The translations under genes were made by a program, and so were the position numbers. The notes under the pieces are model-generated. The model searched no databases, had not been told where the DNA came from, and worked only from the letters and a program-made list of their open reading frames with translations. This document shows positions 1 through 64,000 of a stretch of 64,000 nucleotides of DNA, one piece after another; position 1 is the stretch's first letter; each line of letters begins with the position of its first letter. Source of the stretch: Hanleya hanleyi. Its lineage: Eukaryota; Mollusca; Polyplacophora; Lepidopleurida; Hanleyidae. The stretch lies in the NCBI GenBank assembly GCA_036873755.1, contig JAVTVY010047859.1:1-64000 (forward strand), given 5' to 3'.

Positions 1-841
1 TCAGATCAGGACTGTACGGACATCCTGATTTCTATGATCTGACATTTCCGTGGACGACATTTGACATCTTGAGGGCTGTAATCTGGAGGTTTGCGATACG
101 TGTGTCTGTCATCACCTCCGGAATTGGATGCTGTTGAGACGGGATTTCTACACTCTGGGTCCGCAGGTGGCGCCCAGGCCGTTGATACCCGTCGACATGT
201 ATGCACTAGACCTAGTGAGTCTACCAATTTTGAAAATTGGTAAGTGTTTGCTCTCCCCAATTTTCAAAAAAAGGGAGGTGGGGGAAGACGTTTCGGTCTA
301 GTGCCCTGTCAGCCTATTCACAGTGCCCTCTTATCGGGGCCGGGTGATAGATCGATAGCCATAATATACTCATCTTACATGTGTTTATGGCACTCGATTA
401 CCTGGCTGACTCCTGTTTTCACCTTCGCCTATGCTTGAGATTCCTTTCTGTTTTCGACCACTATTCCCTCCGTCCTGCTATGATATTCTAGCAATAAGGT
501 ATGTGAAGGTAAGTTTTACAGCGCAAGAAATATGAAAAATTTGAAAATCAATTTTCCTATTTCTAAGCTTAATAAACTTACCTTCACATACTGTGATGGC
601 CCTCCCAGCCTCCCCGCTAATGGGTTATTCACACTGCGATTGAATAGGAAAGAAGGAAGTGACGTGGTCGGACAGATTGGATTCTGGGTACTCGCGCATG
701 GGCACTGGGGAGCTCAGGGGATTATTTTGTTTCTGTGGTAATGTGTTACAATAGGCAATCGCGTAGGAACACGATAGCAATAAGGTATGTGAAGGTAAGT
801 TTAAGCTTAGAAATAGGAAAATTGATTTTCAAATTTTTCAT
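1..841 (+). repeat. Large repeat, right-end copy (cut by window start)
   Basis: Nearly the same sequence recurs in the same orientation at 50327-51100. The copy starts outside the window. Its last 315 bp (about 527-841) form a mini-element whose ends are about 60-bp inverted repeats (about 527-595 against 780-841). The copy at 50.8 kb has lost part of the left arm. No coding region is recognised. Confidence 0.85.
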
Positions 842-1194
842 ATTTCACAATAGTGCGCAAGATTTTAAAATAGTGCGCAGGAGGGGATAGAGATAAGATG
901 TAGGGCAGGTTCAGAGGTGGGTGATTCGTAATAAAATTATCTAAAACCCTCGCTGGAGGTGACTGGGGCCGACCTATAGCCCTCATACTCTTGAGGGCTA
1001 TATATTATTTAGCTAGCTCCTATCCTAGCTAAATAATATAGCCCTCAAGAGTATGAGGGCTAGTGTCTCATTGCTTTTCAGCTTAGGTTTTAGATAATTT
1101 TATTACGAATCACCCACCTCTGAACCTGCCGTACATCTAATCTCTATCCCCTCCTGCGCACTATTTCAAAATCTTGCACACTATTGTGAAATAG
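840..1194. repeat. Fold-back element (about 175-bp arms)
   Basis: The left arm (840 to about 1017) is the reverse complement of the right arm (about 1030-1194), with a centre at the TTTAGCTAG...CTAGCTAAA palindrome. Inner stems include two head-to-head copies of a sequence with GCCCTCATACTC. Strong cruciform potential and non-coding. Confidence 0.88.
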
Positions 1195-1196
1195 TA

Positions 1197-1337
1197 ACGA
1201 ATATATCGCCGTCTGAATTTCCCAGACGACTTCCACTTTAAACGCGCCATGTTAACCGTATAGAGTGACGTCACCAAACATGGCGCGCAGAGAGCTAGAA
1301 GTTTCCGACTGGAAAATTCAGACGGCGATATATTCGT
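1197..1337. mobile_element. 141-bp MITE with perfect 24-bp inverted ends
   Basis: Positions 1197-1220 and 1314-1337 are perfect reverse complements. The interior has a GTGACGTCAC-like CRE core. It sits between two copies of the end of the surrounding fold-back repeat, so it inserted there. Confidence 0.85.
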
Positions 1338-1340
1338 TCT

Positions 1341-1516
1341 ATTTCACAATAGTGTGCAAGATTTTGAAATAGTGCGCAGGAGGGGATAGAGTTTAGATGT
1401 ACGGCAGGTTCAGAGGTGGGTGATTCGTAATAAAATTATCTAAAACCCTCGCTGGAGGTGACTGGGGCCGACGTATAGCCCTCATACTCTTGAGGGCTAT
1501 ATTATTTAGCTAGCCC
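1341..1516 (+). repeat. Third copy of the fold-back arm
   Basis: Direct copy of 843-1018 with few differences. With the two arms at 840-1194 this makes three arms in the order plus, minus, plus. Confidence 0.85.
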
Positions 1517-4417
1517 TATCCCCACACAACATTTTCCCCAGGCGACATTTTCCCCACCCTAATATTACGCGCAGTCAGGTCCAGGGGTTTTTTCAGACGA
1601 AAATCCTTTATCGAACTCAATTTCAAAACTTGAAAAACTCAATTTTTTTTGCGCGCCTTCGGCTAGTCCAATACAATGGGTGACTGACAGCCTTTCTTTT
1701 ATTATTTGGATGTTCGATTGGGCTGTACAGTCCCATTGATAACGAAGTCAAGTGCAGGTGCGGAAATCTTCCTCCAGAACGACCATTGAAAAATAGGAGA
1801 TTTTGAGAAAATAAAGAACTGACAAGCACACTCACCAGTATAAATGAATTGCTCGTGTTTCAAGGCACAAAATAACACCACCCACACAACTGAGCCACTC
1901 TATGTAAAGTTCCACGGAGACAACAAACTTTCACATTTTCCAGAGCACCGAAAATCCGTCCAAAAATGGCGTCTATGTCTTCACACTAAAGCATTATGGG
2001 AAGTAATAACATGATCCCTCGTGTCACATGGTGTACACAAACGCACGTGTACAGAAAGGAACCTTTCAAAAATCCCCAAAAAGCGAGCACAAATCTTGTG
2101 CGTCAGTCAGATAATTTGAGAAGACCCCGTATCTCAGAGTATCACATGATTCGTTCACACGTGTCGGTGTGTGCCTACGTCACTTCCCTTCATGTGCCAA
2201 AGTGGAGGCCGCCAAATTTTTTACGCTGATCGGACAAGATTTATCTGCCTATGGCTTAATGAGAGATCAATAGATGCCTGGAATGTGCCATTTTGTGGAT
2301 CTAAGCTGCACGGATACATTCAAACTGGTCAGTAATCATGTCAATTAATTATTGCGTCACAATTTGACAATTTCCGAGGTCCGAAGCCCTGCCCTTTGAA
2401 ACAAGATGGCAGCCTATGTGACTGTGATACGGACATGGTAGACATCAACATATTAAAGGAGGACGTATTCCAGTCACATTATATTGGACTAGCCTTCGGC
2501 GCGCTAAAAGTACAATAAAACTCAATTTTTCAACTTTTTAGTCGTGTAGTAGATATAAAACTCAATTTTTTATTATTTTAGTAGTACACTCCAAACAATC
2601 TTTTATTTGATCGCTTTTTCATCGCAGAGAAAAATACAAATGTTAAAAATGGCATAATAATAAACATGAATGTCCATTTTGTTATGCATGTACTTCAGAG
2701 TGAGGTATGGAGGTTCACACAAATAAACTACTGAAGTGTAATTGCTAAAGTAAATCCCATGCAACACATGCGGATATATGGAATGGACTGATAAATTACA
2801 TGAACCAAAACTGACTGAACGGATTGATCATTGAGTCCAAGATCAATAAATATATGAATATCCATGATATGTTAACATTTCTGTATTTATCATACCAGCC
2901 ATAATTTCCATTGCGACTGCGTTGACAAAGCTACTGTGATCTCAAACTGATGATCTATCATATGCAGTCATTTTGTTGACCAGTATGACCCGGTATTACC
3001 ATCTCTCTAGCATTTTTACGAAATGAATGGGGCTACAACATGCACTTTCAGAATGCAGGCGGCCATGTTTGGAATATGATATGTGGTACAGACAATAGGC
3101 CTAAAATGATCTTTATTTGGGGATAAAAATTGACATAGAGTGCAAGGTGGTTTCCCTCTACGCAACTGCTATCCATACAATTCCTTCTGCGTTCATTCGT
3201 ATATTTAATTGATTGTAATTCTTCGGGACCGTAACTCGTCGGTGTGTACCTTCCTTTCGTCGAACTGTCAAACGATTGTCACGTTGCCTTGGTAGGGTCA
3301 AGGTTGTTTATTAGCCAATCACGGCGCTACAGAGGGCGCTGGTCGGGAGCCCGCGAAAGAGTGCGCTACTTCACACTAATCCTGGTTTCCGAATGCAACA
3401 AGGGAGACAACTATTTATTGATGCAGTGTCTCTGTCGAAGGAAAATGGCTGCCAATCGCTGTCGAAAGATGTTAAATAAAAATGGAAAGGTAACGATCGA
3501 ATCTTTTACCCCAAAATTGTTGATGTCTTTCGTTATGATTCCAACAACGATCCTGATTTACGTAAGGTATTCAGACATGATGTCTTTATATCGCCCTGTC
3601 TCTGCAATTGACCGCAACGTCGGCCAAAAAAAATTCTTGCCGGCAGACGCAAATTATATATTTCTTCCGACTATTTTTTCACAGAAACTCAAATTTTTTT
3701 TCACAGAAACTCAATTTTTTAGCGCGCCTTCGGCGCGCAAACTATCAACCCCAGAAAATACTCAATTTCCGAGAAAAAAACTCAATTTAAAAAATTCCAA
3801 AAACTCAATTTGTAATCGTTTTTCATCGGGGTTACCCCGATGAAAAACTGTCTGAAAAAACCCCATGAGGTCATTTCCACACTTTGATTTTTTTTTTAAG
3901 TTTGCACGTGGGAGAGTTCTAGGAATTCAAGGGAAATTACTTTTTAGTTGAACATCGGCTGATGTATGCAAACGTGCAGTTGCCCGTACCATCAGACTAA
4001 ATTAGCTTAAATATAATTTTATCGTTTAAATAGTTAAAGACAATCTTACGGGCATCAAAAATGCCATCAACATGTAGTGCTGAAATATTGCTTGTACTGC
4101 TAATATATATATTATTACTATATCTAATAAAAATACACCTGAAAAATCAATCTTGTTCAATTTCGTTAAAGATGTGTTTGATATTGATAATCTATTCTTA
4201 TTTATTATGCCTGAAAAGAAGGAACGTTTGCATACATCTGCCGATGTTCAACTAAAAAGTAATTTCCCTTAAATTCCTAAAGCTCTCCTACGTGCAAACT
4301 TAAAAAAAAAAATTCAAAGTGAGGAAATGACTGCGATTGTCGGCAGATCGTAATTATTACAGCACGTAATATTAGGGTGGGGAAAATGTCGCCTGGGGAA
4401 AATGGCGTGTGGGGATA
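1517..4417. mobile_element. 2.9-kb DNA element with 53-bp inverted ends
   Basis: 1517-1569 is the inverse of 4365-4417 with two or three mismatches; both contain repeated TTTTCCCC/GGGGAAAA. Inside, CTCAATTT-rich segments next to GCGCGCCTTCGG occur inverted (1630-1680 against 2461-2510) and again near 3695-3740, and a further fold-back lies at 3871-4330. The long open frame at 3244-3843 has no recognisable domain and crosses these repeats. No transposase was seen. Confidence 0.75.
3871..4330. repeat. Nested fold-back, about 120-bp arms
   Basis: 3871 to about 3995 is inverted at about 4205-4330 (TCATTTCCAC against GAGGAAATGA, TTTGCACGTG against TACGTGCAAA). The interior is AT-rich. Confidence 0.85.
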
Positions 4418-4485
4418 CTGTCGTGGGGGAAAATGTCGGTGGGGAAAATATCGCTGGGGAAACTGTCGTTGGGGGATAATGTCAT
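4377..4485 (+). repeat. Degenerate GGGGAAAATGTCG minisatellite
   Basis: About seven imperfect 14-17-nt units based on TGGGGAAAATGTCG. They begin inside the right inverted end of the 2.9-kb element and continue past it, so the terminal motif has been amplified on this side only. Confidence 0.75.
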
Positions 4486-5339
4486 GGACTCGTTTAAATG
4501 AATTCCCTGTTTAGCATCATTTTTTTCCAAAAAAAATCTGGGCAGGGCGGGCGTTTTTTGTTGTTTTTTTCTTTTTATGAAAGTGGTCCATGAAAATAAA
4601 ATCCCAAAACCATGGCTCGTTAATACGGGTGGATTTTTGTTATTCTGTCAAGGAAGGAATTTCCTATCTTCACTTTGTGTGTAAGTACTTACAGCCAGCA
4701 ATCATATTATTTTGAAAATGAGAACCCAGTACTCTTATTCAAACAGAATTGGGCCAATTTTCCATGGCGTTCGACTATCCGACGTGCTAATTTTAGTGCG
4801 ACAGTCTGGTGGTGGAAAATGACACTTGGACTAAATGACATGCTATAGCCTACAAACACACTCCACGTATATTTTGTTTAAACTCTTGTTATTATAATTT
4901 GTAAATTAGGGTATGTTGTCATACAAGAAATGAGACTGAGCGATTCATGTCCATGATCGTGCTTTCGTAGAGCCGACAGTTCTACACCTTGAGGGATGAT
5001 GGTAAATTTTGGGTGGCCCTGAAAAGGACTGTTGAGCGACTTGCACTTTTAGCAGGATTGAGACGGTTTCCGAGAACCGTTATGATGCCGTACGGTATTA
5101 TCACTCAGTGGTAAACGGTTTGGAATTTCGGAGAAAAATTCAAACTAATACATATCAATTTGTGTATTTTCAATTCTGGCTTTGCAAATTTTAAATGCAC
5201 ACCAAAGCCTGTTTTATCGAATTATCTGATTTGGCTGTTTTTGTCGTGGTCACTGATGGAATTCTGGAAATGAATTAGAACATGGCCGATTTGTACCATA
5301 TAGAATAGAAAGAATATCTCTTTATTGTATGCTTATATT
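4486..5339. other. Upstream stretch with no recognised feature
   Basis: AT-rich. I see no convincing exon, promoter or repeat. Confidence 0.5.
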
Positions 5340-6973
5340 CCACATGGCAGTGTGACTATGCGTCACAGGACCTACGAAGTAAGGTAGGCATTAGGACAGG
5401 CACTGAGCTCTTGGCAATCCCCCCCCCCCAGCCCCAATTTGAAATCCTGCCTATATTAAGATGGGCACATGCAGCCCAAGTCAGAATCACCAGAGATTTT
5501 CATCAAAAATCACCAGAAATTTTCGATTAAAACAGTATTGAATATTTTGTTGAAGATTAAAAGTGATGGGATTGAATGAATAGTTTACCAGTTACTGTGC
5601 TGATGTGAATCTGTGACACACCAACACACTCTGTGGCAGTGATTCTGTGACACACCAACACACTCCGTGGCAGTGATTCTGTATCCCTTAATCAAGGAAT
5701 CAAAATTTGAAATGACAAGAAAAATTTAGACATAATTACACATGTAATGTTTTTGTTTAAATTATATCCCAGTGTGATATATAGTCAATATTCAAGAAGT
5801 ACAATCAAAGTTACTTTATCTAGTTAAATTCTACCCAAAGAAAATAAATTAAGACCCTTTAAACATGCCGTCAATGCCAGATGTTGAGTTTTATACAGCT
5901 GTAGATCAGGGCTCTGGGTGCATATATCATGTTTCCATACCCTTAATGCACACAACAGCGGCAAAACAAAGCCTCCTTGAACAACCTATTTTTAGCCTAT
6001 CTCAAACCTAACATGCTTGAGCTATACATGTATAACACACTTTCATTTGAGAGTCCAGACATTCCACCATTCATGTGAACAAATTGTACTAAACATGGAA
6101 TAATTAAATTCACACTACCCATTTCTACAGTATCAGTACTATGTTACTATCTGTAGCAGTTGAAACCCAGTAAAACTTAAATAATTAAAACCAGTAAAGA
6201 AATTTGTCTGTTGAATAACAGAAAATATGGTATGGCGATTTGAATGAGTAAACTACTAAACAACTTACATGATACCAACAAAATGTCCCAACACAAGCTG
6301 ATAAATTCCTTGGGTGGCTTGCAGGACAGCTTTGTTTCACCCTCAGTAAATTGTATCATTGTTGCTCACAGGCTAATCTGAAGGATGATACCAGATCTTT
6401 CTATGTTCTGCTGGGTTATTGCTTCAGGCTGACTTAATTGGTTGATGTAGGATATTTCATCATCAGTGGCAATTTGACCTAAATTTGAAGCCTGCATGAT
6501 TTGGTCTGTGATGAAATGTTTGGATGTGAAATAGGATACACGTTAAAGGCCACAGTTTACATATATCTATAACAACATTGTATTAGGAATGGCAAGTTGC
6601 CTGGTAATAGCAGTGTAGATAAATGCACTAACAAATGATGGAAAATTAGCATTTCCTATTTCATAAAAACAATTACGGATGGCATATCCCACCACTGTGT
6701 ATACAGTGAAACATACAGCCAAGGCTTCCCGATGGGCATGACAGTGTACTCGCTGAGCCATCAATAAATAATAAAAAAAATAATTATAAATCAAATTTTA
6801 ATCAGAATTCGGTCAACTCAGAAACAATGCCCTAATGCACGTTCATGCCAAAAATCAAGGTTCTAATGTCAACGGTTCTCCTTATTTTGCCGACGAAAGG
6901 ATTCGGATGGACTGACTGACTGACTGACTGACTCATTACCGGACAATTTGCGATCTGTAGCCTACTTCGTAGG
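5340..6973 (-). mobile_element. Helentron/HINE-like element, family 4
   Basis: Read on the minus strand, the 5' end is CCTACGAAGTA (6963-6973), followed by a GACT/GTCA simple repeat (about 6909-6933). The complement of the 5' motif lies at 5371-5381 and is followed after 3 nt by the perfect hairpin TGTGACTATGCGTCACA (5351-5367). A 35-bp unit with TGACACACCAACACACTC is duplicated at about 5608-5675. Related fragments lie at 35402-36093. No replicase is present. Confidence 0.7.
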
Positions 6974-7153
6974 AAAAGGGTTGACGTATAAAAAGAACAA
7001 ATTATTGGCAACGAATGGCGGCCTAACATGATATAAAAGGTCAACGATTTGCATTGAATCTCGACTTCGGACTGCAAACTATCGCCGGGTGAATGGTGTA
7101 AACTAGTTTATTTAACAGAAAAATTGTTTGGCCTGTATCTGGGTCTAATTTCA

Positions 7154-7649
7154 TTAAAGGTGAAATGCAAAGGTATTTAGATTCTCATTTTAATATTTTA
7201 TTTAGATAGAATAATGATAGAATATCAGTCTATCTACTTCGCTTAGTTTAGTTTGAAGTAGTTTGTCCGATAGAAGATTTAAAAAAGTTGGTACCCAAAA
7301 CTCAGTTGAATTCCGATTTGCAAACCATCATCACTTATCTTTCCTTGACTGTGACGTCGTGTCAGACCAGCCTCCAAAGACTGAACGTTATAAGTATCGA
7401 CGTCGGGCCAGGTGGTCTGATGTGACGTCACAAACCAGCGTCAAACAAGGGCAGATAAGCAATGCAGATTTCATTTCTGAAATCGGCCGGGCTTGAGATA
7501 CCAAATTTGGAGCACTTTTCTAAAGCTACTAGGAGACAAACCACATCAAATGAAAACAAAAGAAGTAAATAGGCTGATAGTTCCTACATTAACCAACCCC
7601 TGAACAACATAAAAAGGTAAATATGAAAACCTTTGCATTTCACCTTTAA
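7154..7649. mobile_element. TTAA-flanked MITE, 21-bp perfect inverted ends
   Basis: Starts TTAAAGGTGAAATGC and ends in its perfect complement (7154-7174 against 7629-7649). An inner stem pairs GTGACGTC-containing arms near 7351-7430. TTAA at both outer edges suggests piggyBac-type target duplication (inference). Related to 30959-31445. Confidence 0.8.
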
Positions 7650-8796
7650 ATCTTAGTGTACATTTTATTTATTGAGAATTCTACCTAAGTCGCTTGACTT
7701 GGGCTCGAAGAGTTGACTCCACTGAAAAATGAGGGGAAAAATTTATTTCGGGGCTGGGAGTGATACTAAACAGGAAACTTTTTTTAACCAGCCTAACGAG
7801 TAACTTGTCAAATGTTGACATATCATGTGCAAATTATGTTGTTGGTGTTGTTTTGGGCAATGGGTAATTATAGGCGATTTAAACCGGAAAATCTGTTTAA
7901 TCAAATTTTCCCACCCCTTTCAGTCTTTTGCCGCGATTTCTTCCCTTGGCTTAATAAGGGTTGAAGTTTTACCTTGGTGTGTGGGCCGCCCTTGGTCAAA
8001 AGGCAGTAACCAATGACATACATAGAAGTTTGTTTTGGGCAGCAATGATCACTTGAACAGATCAAATTGATCTACAACAAGTGTCAAACAACAATACAAA
8101 GTAATATAAAGTAAAAGTCACCTGAAAACTAAAGGAATATGAAATATAAAACTGATATCGAAATGATTTGGTTGATATTTTCACCTGTAGGTAGGCCTTC
8201 TGCATGGGGGAAATAGTTGTCCAGTACCAGTACTATTGTTTGAGGCTGCATTTGACAGTTCTATGCTTATCTGGGTTAAGCCTGATTGACTTTTTTTTTT
8301 CGCTTTTCTTTTTCCAATATCTTCCCCGTGTCCAGATTGACAAGTCGGTGAATTTTTATGGCCATACTCCAAGTTGTTGACAAGGGGTGAGAAAATTTGA
8401 TTAATCAGATTTTCTTGTATAAATCCCCCTTAATGTGGTGTTGAGACGTTCTATCATGCAACATTTAAGTAAGCGACATTTCATCATGTGACATTCTAGC
8501 ATGCAGCCACAATTAACATTTTGACATAGGCGTCATTTCAGCAACTTAATTTCACAAGACAAAATATGATAAAAATAAACATAAAAAAATCATCTGTCGT
8601 AATGGAGAAATGCTGAAGGAAATAGTTTGATCGCAATTGGCATTCCTGAACAGCAATTTTCAATATTTTCCTGATTTTGCATCACAATAACCTTGACAAT
8701 TTACCTTGGAATTAATAGGGGTCCACCCATGAATGTAAAGTTTGGAACGTTGTAAGTTGTTAAGTGCAACTATGCCAATTCTATCATTGCAGTGAT
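7650..8796. promoter_or_regulatory. Immediate upstream region of BLM exon 1
   Basis: Presumably holds the end of a 5' untranslated intron, given the acceptor at 8787-8792. I see no TATA box, CpG-rich core or other promoter signal I would defend. Confidence 0.3.
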
Positions 8797-61413
<52,617 letters not shown>

Positions 61414-61744
61414 GTAAGTACCCAGGCATTTTTTTAGAGAAATCAATCCTCATAATGAGCTGATGAAAATTTATTGATGGAGTTAACTATGCATCCTGTC
61501 CGCAAACACTGCTATTTCATGTATCTGAAGTGAAAGTTTGAAATGCCAAATATGGACAAGTACAGAAATGGTCAATTAGAAGGACAATCTTTGTACCGGT
61601 ATATAGTATAAATACCAACCAATTTAATGGATGCTTTAAGCTATATTTTCTCAGGCTCCTAATTAGGCATCCCTAGGGATTCCTTATGTGTTTGACAGTT
61701 TCTTCTTTCTTCCGCTTCTTCTTTTTCCCACTTTACTTCAACTT
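61414..61744. other. Start of BLM intron 24
   Basis: No exon or repeat recognised. Confidence 0.5.
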
Positions 61745-62300
61745 TTGAATGTCTTTGTCAATCAACTTCAAATCTGTGTTGCATATTGTTCCTGTCCAGG
61801 GGAAGACATCTTTTCCAGCGCTGTCCGAAACAGGGAGCTTGGTTTTTATCTACAATTTCCCTTGTATGCAAATTATACTTTTCTTCAATCTTTTCCGTCG
61901 TATAACTTCTGAATGCCTTCGTCGATCAACTTCAAATTTATCTTGCATATTGTTCCCGTCCAGGGGAAGACATCTATTGTCTTCCAGCTCTGTCCGAAAC
62001 AGGGAACTTGGGTTTTTATCTACAATTTCCCTTGTATGCAAATTATAGTTTTCTTCAATCTTTTTCATCGGATAACTTCCGAATGCCTTCGTCAATCAAC
62101 TTCAAATTTGTGTTGCATATTGTTCCTGTCTAGGGGAAGACATCTGTTGTTTTGCAGCTCTTTCCGAAACAGGAAACTTGGCTTTTATCTATAATTTCCC
62201 TTGTATGCAAATTATACTTTTCTTCAATCTTTTCCATCGGATAACTGTTGTGCATATTGCTCCTGTCTATGGGGAGACACCTATTGTTTTTCAGCTCTTA
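61745..62300 (+). repeat. Tandem array, about 165-170-bp units, intron 24
   Basis: Three full units and a partial one, marked by CCCTTGTATGCAAATTATA near 61859, 62029 and 62200. Each has AATGCCTTCGTCAATCAACT and CTGTCCGAAACAGG. Element borders not found. Confidence 0.88.
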
Positions 62301-62659
62301 TCATATCTCTTATAGGCAATTTATAATCTGGACCTATGATAAAGTGGCTATCTCTGTTTCTCTACCAATTTCCATATTCTCATTTGACTTAAGTGATTGG
62401 TTCACAGCCATGACTCAGAGAGAGCACTGATGGGGGTCAAAATAGTGGCTGGCCATTGGCTCAATATATGACCTCTGAAGCCATTTGCATCTAAAGTACA
62501 TTCAGTGCCTGGCTTACACTCATGTCATTCGGTCATGTGGTAATTTAGAACCTGGAACATGTACATGTATATACATTTCTCTCACAAATGAATTTCACCG
62601 AGACAGTTGCCGTGCATATTTTAAAACCACTGACATAGATACATGTACTACATTAATTA

Positions 62660-64000
62660 TGTCTCCCCCAACATTGGGGGGAGACATCTAGTGTTTGTGC
62701 TGTCTGTCTGGATGGATGATGTCTGGATAGATGTCTGTCTGTCCGTCCCCTTACCTTGTCTGCAAGATATCTTGAGAACTACTGGATGGAATTTCACCAA
62801 ACTTGGATGGAAGCTTCATTGGGATAGCCCCTCCATTTGATTAGGTTTTGGTGTGTGGGCGTGCATTCATCCGTGTCCGGTGTCCGTCTGTCCGTCCGTC
62901 CGTCTATCTACTGGTACATGTATATACAGGCCTTGTCTGCAAGATATCTTGAGAACAACTGGATGGAATTTCACCAAACTTGGATGGAAGCTTCATTGGG
63001 ATAGCCCCCCCATTTGATTAGGTTTTGGTGTGTGTGTGTGCATTCATCCGTGTCCGGTGTCCGTCCGTCCATCTACTGGTACATGTATATACAGGCCTTG
63101 TCTGCAAGATATCTTGAGAACTACTGGACGGAATTCCCTCAAACTTGGATAGAAGCTTCAGTGGGATAGCCCCCTCATTTGATTAGGTTTTGGTGTGTGG
63201 GCGTGCATTCATCCGTGTCCGGTGTCCGTCCGTCCGTCCATCTACTGGTACATGTATATACAGGCCTTGTCTGCAAGATATCTTGAGAACAACTGGATGG
63301 AATTTCACCAAACTTGGATGGAAGCTTCATTGGGATAGCCCCGTCATTTGATTAGGTTTTGGTGTGTGTGTGTGCATTCATCCGTGCCCGGTGTCCGTCC
63401 ATCCGTCCAGCTACTTGTACATGTATATACAGGCCTTGTCTGCAAGATATCTTGAGAACTACTGGACGGAATTTCACCAAACTTGGATGGAAGCTTCAGT
63501 GGGATAGCCCCGTCAGTTGATTAGGTTTTGGTGTGTGTGTGTGTGCATTCATCCGTGTCCGGCATCCGTCCATCCATCTACTTGTACATGTATATACAGG
63601 CCTTGTCTGCAAGATATCTTGAGAACTATTGGACGGAATTTCACCAAACTTGGACAGAAGCTTCAGTGGGATAGCCCCCTCATTTGATTAGGTTTTGGGT
63701 GTGCGTGCATTCATCTGTGTTTGGTGTCCGTCCATCTACTTGTACATGTATATACAGGCCTTGTCTGCAAGATATCTTGAAACTACTGGACGGAATTTCA
63801 CCAAACTTGGATGGAAGCTTCATTGGGATAGCCTCTCATTTGTTTAGGTTTTGGTGTGTGTGTGCGTTCATCCGTGTCCATCGTCCGTCCATCCATTCAT
63901 CTAATTGTACATGTATATACAGACCTTGTCGGCAAGATATCAGGAGAACTACTTGACACTTATTTCTACATTAATTTTATAGCACTTTCCCTTAAATAAT
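62660..64000 (+). mobile_element. 5' part of a tandem-core element (family 6), runs off window
   Basis: Begins with a hairpin: GTCTCCCCC (62661) pairs with GGGGGGAGAC (62676-62685). Then GTCTGTCTGTCCGTCC simple sequence and about eight units of 160-178 bp, marked by CTTGTCTGCAAGATATC near 62755, 62933, 63097, 63268, 63437, 63603, 63763 and a diverged 63924. Its 3' end is not in the window, so assignment to the hairpin-ended group is by analogy. Confidence 0.7.

Noticed and set aside
3244..3843. 199-codon open frame, one of the longest outside BLM
   Set aside because: It spans several CTCAATTT/GCGCGCC repeat blocks of the 2.9-kb element, has no recognisable domain and low-complexity Phe/Lys/Asn runs.
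62755..63950. CRISPR-like array
   Set aside because: Units of 160-178 bp are repeated along their whole length without unique spacers of constant size, and the genome is animal.

Overview
This is animal nuclear DNA. It has interrupted coding sequence, GT-AG introns in all three phases and dense interspersed repeats. The repeats (AGGTCA-rich tandem arrays, cores with AACTTCAAACTTGG, TACGCCCG ends, a tRNA-derived SINE) resemble those of molluscs such as bivalves and gastropods. That assignment is inference, because no ribosomal or mitochondrial marker lies in the window.

One gene is supported: a plus-strand orthologue of the Bloom syndrome RecQ helicase BLM. I place 24 coding exons from an ATG at 8797 to 61413, and the gene runs off the right edge. 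Every splice junction keeps the reading frame. The spliced product is about 1326 residues: a long acidic disordered N-terminus (exons 1-8), a short helical segment resembling the BLM dimerisation/BDHCT region (exon 9), an acidic linker (exon 10), the complete RecQ core (exons 12-19), the zinc-binding region (exon 20), the RQC winged helix (exons 21-22) and the HRDC domain (exons 23-24). The nuclear-localisation tail is not in the window. Exons total about 4 kb of a gene of more than 52 kb, and intron 19 alone is about 15 kb.

Upstream (1-8790) are mobile elements: part of a large repeat also found at 50.3-51.1 kb, nested fold-back elements (840-1516), a 2.9-kb element with 53-bp inverted ends (1517-4417), a hairpin-ended element on the minus strand (5340-6973) and a TTAA-flanked MITE (7154-7649). 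Introns 2-9 carry a SINE, TTAA-flanked elements and small duplications. Introns 10, 14, 18, 19, 23 and 24 carry larger elements.

The main discovery candidate is a shared architecture. At least five sequence-unrelated element families have a 10-11 bp inverted repeat at the 5' end, its complement just inside the 3' end, then a spacer of only 3-4 nt and a perfect 4-6 bp terminal hairpin. Four are complete or nearly complete and most hold internal tandem repeats. This matches non-autonomous Helentron-type (HINE) elements. One family also carries about seven exact AGGTCAAAGGTCA (DR1) nuclear-receptor motifs per copy, 21 in three copies, all inside BLM introns.
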